From an uncultured Lachnospiraceae bacterium (lineage in GTDB: Bacteria; Bacillota; Clostridia; Lachnospirales; Lachnospiraceae), in the NCBI GenBank assembly GCA_910577645.1, contig CAJTOL010000002.1, positions 62,001-126,000 of the forward strand: DNA of 64,000 bases, in the 5' to 3' direction. Each line of letters starts with the position of its first letter. Positions within the stretch are counted from its first letter, which is position 1. This document shows, in pieces, positions 58,952-64,000 of this stretch. A program made the translations under genes and the position numbers. The notes beneath the pieces are model-generated. The model ran no database searches, was not told where the DNA came from, and worked only from the letters and a program-made list of their open reading frames with translations.

Positions 58952-60322
58952 ATGAGAAGAAAGAAAATTTTTGCAATAGGTGTGACACTGATTCTTACCA
59001 CAGCACTTCCCTGGCATACGGCTCTGGCGGATACAGGAGATCAGGCGGCTCCACCGGCTCTGGAGGCTCCTTCATCGGAGGAAGCAGGACCGGGGGAAAT
59101 ATTACCGGAGGGGACGGTACCGGGGGAAACATTGCCGGTGGAAACCATATCAGAGGAAGCGTTACCGGTGGAGATGCCGCCTCAGGAGCCTGCTTCTGCC
59201 GCAGCGGAGGAAGCAGGACCGGCGGCCGGAGTGGAATCGTTTCAGGGAGGCACCATCTCCCGGGGGAAAAACCTGGGGGAGGATTATTCTCAGGTAGGTC
59301 CCGGGATGGGAAGCAGTACTCCCCAGGAGCCGGGCCAGCCGGATTTTACTTTAAATACAGTAGAAAATCCCGTTGTCAAGGTAGTAGAAAAATACTCCTA
59401 TGAGCAGATGGAAGCAGATATCCAGTCTCTTGAAAAACGTTATGGCACCGCCCATATGCAGGTTAATACCATAGGCAATTCGGCAGATGGCCGTAAGATT
59501 TACGACATTATAATCGGCAATCCCAACGCCGGAAAGCATATTCTGATTCAGGGGGCTATTCATGCCAGAGAATATATGAACCCTTTGCTTATGATGAAGC
59601 AGATTGAAGATGGGCTGGCATTTTACGATACAGGATATTATAATGGAAGAAAGCTGTCGGATCTGTTAAACCAGGTGGCAGTCCATTTTGTTCCCATGAC
59701 CAACCCGGACGGAGTGGCCTTAAGCCAGTTTGGCCTGGATGCCATTCATTCTGCCCAGCTAAAAGAAACCATTCAAAATGCCTATGCTTCAGACCTGGCG
59801 GCAGGGCGTACTACCCTGGAGTTTGCCCGCTACCTGGAGCGCTGGAAGGCCAATGCCAGGGGCGTGGATTTAAATCATAATTTCGATGCACTCTGGTTTA
59901 ACACCTCCAGCGTGTGGATGCTGCCGTCATTTTCCGGCTATAAGGGCATGACTCCGGTATCTGAGCCGGAATCCCAGGCTTTGGTAAATTTAATGAATAA
60001 TGGCCGGCCATGGGCGGCGGTTTTAAATTACCATTCCATGGGAAAGGTAATTTACTGGGATATTGAGGGCAACAAAGAAAAAGCAAAATCTCAGCATCTT
60101 GCCCAGATTATGTCCACGGCAACAGGAGGCTACCAGATGCTTTACAGCGGCGGAGGCGGCGGATTCAAAGACTGGGTGCAGCTAAGAGACGGGGCAGTGC
60201 CCAGCATTACAGTGGAAACCGGTAAAGCAGAATGCCCCATGCCTATGTCTGAGTTTGACAGTGTTTGGGCTGAAAACCGGGCCGGATGGGCGCTGGTGGC
60301 AGATTTTGTCCTGATGTATTAA
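58952..60322 (+). CDS. Secreted M14 family zinc carboxypeptidase
   Basis: 456 residues. Signal peptide (KKIFAIGVTLILTTALPWHTALA), then ~80 residues of Glu/Pro/Gly low-complexity (PGEILPEGTVPGETLP), then the M14 domain (~residues 140-456). Zinc ligands are in GAIHAREYMNP (HxxE) and LNYHSMG (His); the substrate-binding region is NARGVDLNHNFD and the catalytic Glu is in SITVETGKAECP. Releases C-terminal residues from peptides, or trims peptidoglycan stem peptides as in gamma-D-glutamyl-diamino-acid peptidases. Start ATG 58952 follows AAAAGGAAG. Confidence 0.9.
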   Translation: MRRKKIFAIGVTLILTTALPWHTALADTGDQAAPPALEAPSSEEAGPGEILPEGTVPGETLPVETISEEALPVEMPPQEPASAAAEEAGPAAGVESFQGGTISRGKNLGEDYSQVGPGMGSSTPQEPGQPDFTLNTVENPVVKVVEKYSYEQMEADIQSLEKRYGTAHMQVNTIGNSADGRKIYDIIIGNPNAGKHILIQGAIHAREYMNPLLMMKQIEDGLAFYDTGYYNGRKLSDLLNQVAVHFVPMTNPDGVALSQFGLDAIHSAQLKETIQNAYASDLAAGRTTLEFARYLERWKANARGVDLNHNFDALWFNTSSVWMLPSFSGYKGMTPVSEPESQALVNLMNNGRPWAAVLNYHSMGKVIYWDIEGNKEKAKSQHLAQIMSTATGGYQMLYSGGGGGFKDWVQLRDGAVPSITVETGKAECPMPMSEFDSVWAENRAGWALVADFVLMY

Positions 60323-60346
60323 GGAACAGGCTTTGAAGAGGAAAAC

Positions 60347-61018
60347 ATGTTAGAAATTGTAGGAATCCATAAAAAGTACCGAAAAAATACGGTGCTGGCC
60401 GGGGTTTCCCTGTCAGCAGAGCCAGGCCAGTGCGTGGGGATTGTAGGCGCTAACGGATGCGGAAAGACCACCCTTTTATCTATTTTGGCAGGAGCCAGAA
60501 AAGCAGACGGAGGAAGCCTTAAAGTAGATGGAAAGGAACTTTTGGGCCATCCCTTTTGGCAGGCAGAAAAGATTGCTTATGTCCCGCAGGAAAACCCGTT
60601 TATGGAAGAGCTGTCTGCAAAAGATAATTTAAGCCTCTGGTACAGGGGAAATCAGAGAGCCATGAAAAAGGATTTGGAATCCGGGGCAGCGGCTATGCTG
60701 GGGATCCATGAATTTTTAAATACCCCGGTGGGAAAGCTTTCCGGAGGAATGAAAAAGCGTTTGTCAATCGCCTCTGCCCTGGCGGGTCATGAGAGTATTT
60801 TGATTATGGATGAGCCGGGGGCGGCTCTGGATCTGGTGTGCAAAGAAATTATCCAGAACTATATTAAGGAGTATATAAAACAGGGCGGCCTGGTGCTTTT
60901 GGCATCTCACGAGCTGTCGGAGCTGGCAGTCTGCACCAGGATGTATGTGCTGAAAGACGGAAGAGCCCAGGAGATTCCCTGCGGTTTGACGCCGGCTCAG
61001 CTTACCGCCAGGTTTTAA
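60347..61018 (+). CDS. ABC transporter ATPase of an ABC-2 type exporter
   Basis: 223 residues, short single ATPase: Walker A GANGCGKTT, Q-loop VPQENPF, signature KLSGGMKKRLSIASAL, Walker B ILIMDEPGAALD and switch LASHE. The last motif departs from the usual His-loop THD. Pairs with the ABC-2 permease at 62822 despite the intervening zinc-ribbon gene. Cargo unknown. Confidence 0.9.
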   Translation: MLEIVGIHKKYRKNTVLAGVSLSAEPGQCVGIVGANGCGKTTLLSILAGARKADGGSLKVDGKELLGHPFWQAEKIAYVPQENPFMEELSAKDNLSLWYRGNQRAMKKDLESGAAAMLGIHEFLNTPVGKLSGGMKKRLSIASALAGHESILIMDEPGAALDLVCKEIIQNYIKEYIKQGGLVLLASHELSELAVCTRMYVLKDGRAQEIPCGLTPAQLTARF

Positions 61019-61080
61019 AAGGAAAGAGCAGCAAAGGGTTTGGGCAGCGTCAGGCTGCCAAAAGGAAGGAGAAGAGTAGT

Positions 61081-62796
61081 ATGAATTGTTCCATATGTAA
61101 TGCAGAGATTCCCGAAAACCAGGACCGGTGTCCCCACTGCGGGGCAGCAGCTCAGCCGGCGGCGCCTCCCGAGCCCCCTAAAGAGTCAAAGAACCTGAAA
61201 AAGGGCCTTATCATCGGCGGAGGCGTTGTTGTGGCGGCAGCCGCCGGAATCGGTATTTTTATGGCATCCAATACCAAAGATCCCAAGACAGTGGTGATGG
61301 ATGCGCTAAAGGGCGTATACTCTGCAGAAAATGTAAATCCGGGGGAAGAGGTGTTTGGCCTGGGCCAGATTTATGGAGAATTCAGCAAAACCGGCGGTGA
61401 GATGGGAGGAAGCCTGGCATTTGCAGGTTCCAGCAATCCGGATTTAAATATGCTGATGGGAGCCGGCGTAAACATCCATGCGGCATCGGATGTGACCAAT
61501 AAGAAGTTTGTGGAGACTGTAGGAATCCAGTACAGTGGTATGGATTTGGCAAACCTGACCATTTACGCAGATGACACCTATCTGATGGCGGCTCTTCCGG
61601 AATTTACTTCCAAGGTGCTTACTGTGAACTATGCGGACGATCTGGCAGGACAGATTGCGAATTCTCCTCTGGCGGCGGAGATTGAATACTTGTTTACAGA
61701 AGAAGAGAAGGAGGCTTTTGAGAATTACATCGCGTATCTGACGGATATATCCGCCGGAAAAAAGACTCCCTTTGATTTAAAGGCCCTGTGGCAGCGCTAT
61801 AAAGAAGGCAGCCAGGCTATGAACAATTTTAAGGAAGCAATCACGGTGACCAAGGCAGACAGCCAAACATTCTCCTATGATGGAAAGGAACAGAAATGCA
61901 CAGGCTATGACGTGGTAATCCCCAAGGAAGCAGTGGTTGATTTTGCCAGGACCTCTTCAAAATTTTTCCTGGAAGACGAAAGTTTTAAAAAGGATTTCTT
62001 AGAGTATCTGAATGTGATGATGGATTTAAGGGGAATCGGGCTTTATGAAACGATTCTGGACGAAGAGTTTTCCACTACGGAGGAGATGCTTGCACAGATG
62101 TGGGAAAACATGGATCAGGGAGCGGAAAAAGCCGTTAATCAGCTGGAGAAATCTTTGGAAGGGGACGTAACCATGAAGGTTTACGTAACCAAGCCAGGCC
62201 GCCTTGCATCTTTAGACGGCACATGCAGATTTGTTTTTGAGGAAGAGGATCCCCTGGATGTGAAGCTTACTGCTGTTTTAGAAGGAGGCAGCTATCCAAC
62301 CCAAAACGGCAATTTCAATTTGATATTGGAGGATGGAACCGATACCCTGACAGTCGAGCTTGAGAAGGCGGGAGAATACACCGATAAAGTATTAAACAGC
62401 AATTGGGATCTGAATTTGCAATTTAATAACGAGAAAATTCAGGTGACTTATGACAATGATTATGACAGGGAGACAGGAGATTCTCAGATTCGGATATCCG
62501 GCGGAGAAGGAAAGGGAGATATGGTTTCCCTTACCATAACCGGTATTGTAGACGAACTGGAAAAAGGCAAGAATTTCCACTACACATTTGACTCTTTAGA
62601 GGTGGCGGAAGAAAACTGGGCAATGTCTCTGAAGCTTAAAGGGGAATTCTATTTAAGAAATCTCCAAAGTGAGATTATTGCTCCCCAGGGAGAGCAGATG
62701 GATGTACTGAAAGCTACAGAGGAAGAGTGGGAGGAGCTGGGAAATGAAATACTGATGAACCTGTATTCTCTGATTCTTGGAGGCGGATTCTTCTAA
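61081..62796 (+). CDS. Zinc-ribbon, membrane-anchored protein of unknown function
   Basis: 571 residues. N-terminal zinc ribbon CSICNAEIPENQDRCPHCG (four Cys, residues 3-21), Pro/Ala linker, one helix (GLIIGGGVVVAAAAGIGIFMA, ~42-62), then a ~500-residue extracytosolic part with LGQIYGEFSKTGGEMGGSL, alternating beta-rich segments and acidic helices. The second half shows repeated VTLxxGxxxx strands like lipoprotein barrels or sensor domains. I do not recognise a functional family. It lies between an ABC ATPase and permease, so it may be an accessory or sensor of that exporter. Confidence 0.75.
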   Translation: MNCSICNAEIPENQDRCPHCGAAAQPAAPPEPPKESKNLKKGLIIGGGVVVAAAAGIGIFMASNTKDPKTVVMDALKGVYSAENVNPGEEVFGLGQIYGEFSKTGGEMGGSLAFAGSSNPDLNMLMGAGVNIHAASDVTNKKFVETVGIQYSGMDLANLTIYADDTYLMAALPEFTSKVLTVNYADDLAGQIANSPLAAEIEYLFTEEEKEAFENYIAYLTDISAGKKTPFDLKALWQRYKEGSQAMNNFKEAITVTKADSQTFSYDGKEQKCTGYDVVIPKEAVVDFARTSSKFFLEDESFKKDFLEYLNVMMDLRGIGLYETILDEEFSTTEEMLAQMWENMDQGAEKAVNQLEKSLEGDVTMKVYVTKPGRLASLDGTCRFVFEEEDPLDVKLTAVLEGGSYPTQNGNFNLILEDGTDTLTVELEKAGEYTDKVLNSNWDLNLQFNNEKIQVTYDNDYDRETGDSQIRISGGEGKGDMVSLTITGIVDELEKGKNFHYTFDSLEVAEENWAMSLKLKGEFYLRNLQSEIIAPQGEQMDVLKATEEEWEELGNEILMNLYSLILGGGFF

Positions 62797-62821
62797 GATG
62801 TATAGAAAAGCAGGAGGAGCT

Positions 62822-64000
62822 ATGCGGACATTTCTGGTCTATTTAAAATTGGAATTAAAAAGAGCGCTGCGTATCCTCCCGTGGACCGCTGCAGGGGCAA
62901 TGGTGCTGGCAGGATTGCTGGGCGCCATTGCCCTTTTTGCAGTCCGAACCCTGGAAGGCGGGGAGGAGCTGAACAAATTAAAGGTGGGAGTCATTCTTCC
63001 GGAGGAAGATGCCCTGGCGAAAAAAGCCGTTTCTATGCTGGGGTCTTTGGAAAGTGTAGAAAATATCTGCCAATTTGTTTTCGTAGGCTTGGAGGAAGGA
63101 CAAACCCGGATGAAAGACGGGGAGCTGGCCTGCCTTATGGCAGTGCCGGATAATTTTGTAGGAAGTATTATAGACGGCAGCAACAAGCCGGTAACCATTC
63201 TATTTGACGGCCCCCTGGGGGTGGAAGAGCAGATTTTTAAAGAGCTGACAGAGGCAGGGGCCGAAACCCTTTCCAGTGCCCAGGCCGGGATTTATGCGGC
63301 AAATCGTATGCATGGCCTTTATGGAATTCCCGCGGATATTCAGGAAGCGGAGAACTATCTAAATGCCAGATACCTGGGCTACAGCATGGACAGAAGCATT
63401 CACTTCAGGAGTCTTAGGGTTTTGGCGGCCGGGGATATTCCACTGGCCTATCACTACGCTGCGGCAGGAATGGTGTTTCTTCTGCTGTTTTCCGGAATTC
63501 CGGCTTCCAGGCTTTTTGCAGGGGAGAGCCAGGCAAAGAGGGAGAAGCTGTATCTTTTAGGGATCAGAAGAGGCGGCTGGACGGCAGGAAAAGCAGCGGC
63601 CATGATGGCGCTTCTGCTGGCCGCCCTGGCAACCGTGGCGGCAGTGATTGCCGCTGCCGTTCAGACAGGGATTTTTTCGGGAGAAGAGATCATAAAAGAA
63701 CTGACGGAAAAAAGCAGGGGAACCATGCTGTACCGAACCATACTTTTTACAGGGATTCTTTTTACTGCTTCGTCTTTGATTGTGCTGTGCTACAGCTTAT
63801 CCGGCACCGGGCTTGGGGGAATGATGCTTCTGTTTCTTGGTTCCTGTATCATGATGGTATTTTCCGGCGGGGTTCTGCCCCAGGTTTTCCTGCCGGAAAG
63901 CTTTCGGACAGCAGCGGCCTGCCTTCCTACTACCTTGTTGATGGACGGGGTTAAGCAGTTTTTCCAAAGCGGCAGCGACTGGAAACTGTTAGCCGCCCTT
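62822..64000 (+). CDS. ABC-2 type transporter permease, 3' end outside the window
   Basis: 393 codons open to the window edge with no stop. First helix WTAAGAMVLAGLLGAIALFAV (~residues 21-41), a large extracellular domain (~45-215; KLKVGVILPEEDALAKKAV) and then several helices (YHYAAAGMVFLLLFSGIPA, AAAMMALLLAALATVAAVIAAAV, TILFTGILFTASSLIVLCY, MMLLFLGSCIMMVFSGGVLP). This is the DrrB/ABC2_membrane_3-like layout. Starts after AGCAGGAGGAG. Partner of the ATPase at 60347. Confidence 0.85.
   Translation, partial: MRTFLVYLKLELKRALRILPWTAAGAMVLAGLLGAIALFAVRTLEGGEELNKLKVGVILPEEDALAKKAVSMLGSLESVENICQFVFVGLEEGQTRMKDGELACLMAVPDNFVGSIIDGSNKPVTILFDGPLGVEEQIFKELTEAGAETLSSAQAGIYAANRMHGLYGIPADIQEAENYLNARYLGYSMDRSIHFRSLRVLAAGDIPLAYHYAAAGMVFLLLFSGIPASRLFAGESQAKREKLYLLGIRRGGWTAGKAAAMMALLLAALATVAAVIAAAVQTGIFSGEEIIKELTEKSRGTMLYRTILFTGILFTASSLIVLCYSLSGTGLGGMMLLFLGSCIMMVFSGGVLPQVFLPESFRTAAACLPTTLLMDGVKQFFQSGSDWKLLAAL

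Noticed and set aside
58855..59403. Glycine-rich, collagen-like reading frame
   Set aside because: It is the +1 frame of the Glu/Pro/Gly low-complexity head of the M14 carboxypeptidase, whose own frame has a signal peptide and catalytic domain.

Overview
The window reads as chromosome from a Gram-positive, spore-forming gut-type Clostridia, most likely Lachnospiraceae. The grounds are protein style (YtvI, SpoIID/LytB, CdaA/CdaR, GlcT/PtsG, IorAB, ATP-type PckA), strong AGGAGG ribosome sites, frequent TTG/GTG starts, moderate G+C, and recurrent TGnTATACT extended -10 promoters. Species is not determined. No tRNA, rRNA, CRISPR array or intact insertion sequence was seen.

Layout. 1-917: 3' part of a pyrimidine-nucleoside phosphorylase. 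About 0.9-7.9 kb is an accessory, partly decayed pocket: an AT-rich FkbM methyltransferase, RecQ, an Uma2-family protein, a DHH phosphoesterase, a broken methyltransferase, an AbrB/PIN toxin-antitoxin pair with its own promoter and palindromic operator, and the tail of an alcohol dehydrogenase. 8.0-11.6 kb: MacAB-like export operon (HlyD-type adaptor, ATPase, permease) with a tandem 51-bp duplication at the ATPase/permease junction. 11.8-17.5 kb: two unknown membrane proteins, the c-di-AMP cyclase CdaA and its regulator CdaR, then HPr and enzyme I. 17.5-24.7 kb: Wzy-like polymerase, free EIIA-Glc, two aminotransferases, YtvI, MATE exporter, DUF523. 24.7-29.4 kb: cell-wall genes (L,D-transpeptidase, D,D-carboxypeptidase, LCP ligase). 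29.5-33.9 kb: a compact peroxide/DNA-repair group (Bcp peroxiredoxin, YaaA, and a PHP/EndoQ-like nuclease fused to a UvrD helicase). 34-37.3 kb: two tandem GH13 alpha-glucosidases. 37.3-37.8 kb is non-coding and packed with inverted repeats, including a MITE-like element. 37.8-47 kb: C45 amidohydrolase, XRE regulator, small unknown protein, metallophosphoesterase, PckA, HflK/HflC pair, IorA/IorB. 47-50.4 kb: glycosyltransferase, thioesterase, a probable 6S RNA, AI-2E exporter. 50.4-56.2 kb: SpoIID-like protein, PtsG (EIICBA) behind an RNA antitermination leader, and the matching GlcT-type antiterminator. 56.2-58.8 kb: rpsO-pnp. 59-64 kb: M14 carboxypeptidase and an ABC exporter interleaved with a zinc-ribbon membrane protein; the last permease runs off the window.

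How parts work together. HPr, enzyme I, free EIIA, PtsG and GlcT form nearly a whole glucose PTS within 40 kb, with the ptsG leader and its RNA-binding regulator both present. The general PTS genes sit directly behind cdaA-cdaR, in the place where glmM is commonly found. Bcp, YaaA and the nuclease-helicase are tightly packed and make functional sense as one oxidative-damage unit.

The most unusual items are the PHP-UvrD fusion operon, the three-armed ptsG leader, a 43-bp leader repeat that supplies the ribosome site of two unrelated genes, a three-copy inverted-repeat family sharing GGATGTYGCAAAATRAAA, and a 151-bp nested inverted-repeat element with a near target-site duplication.
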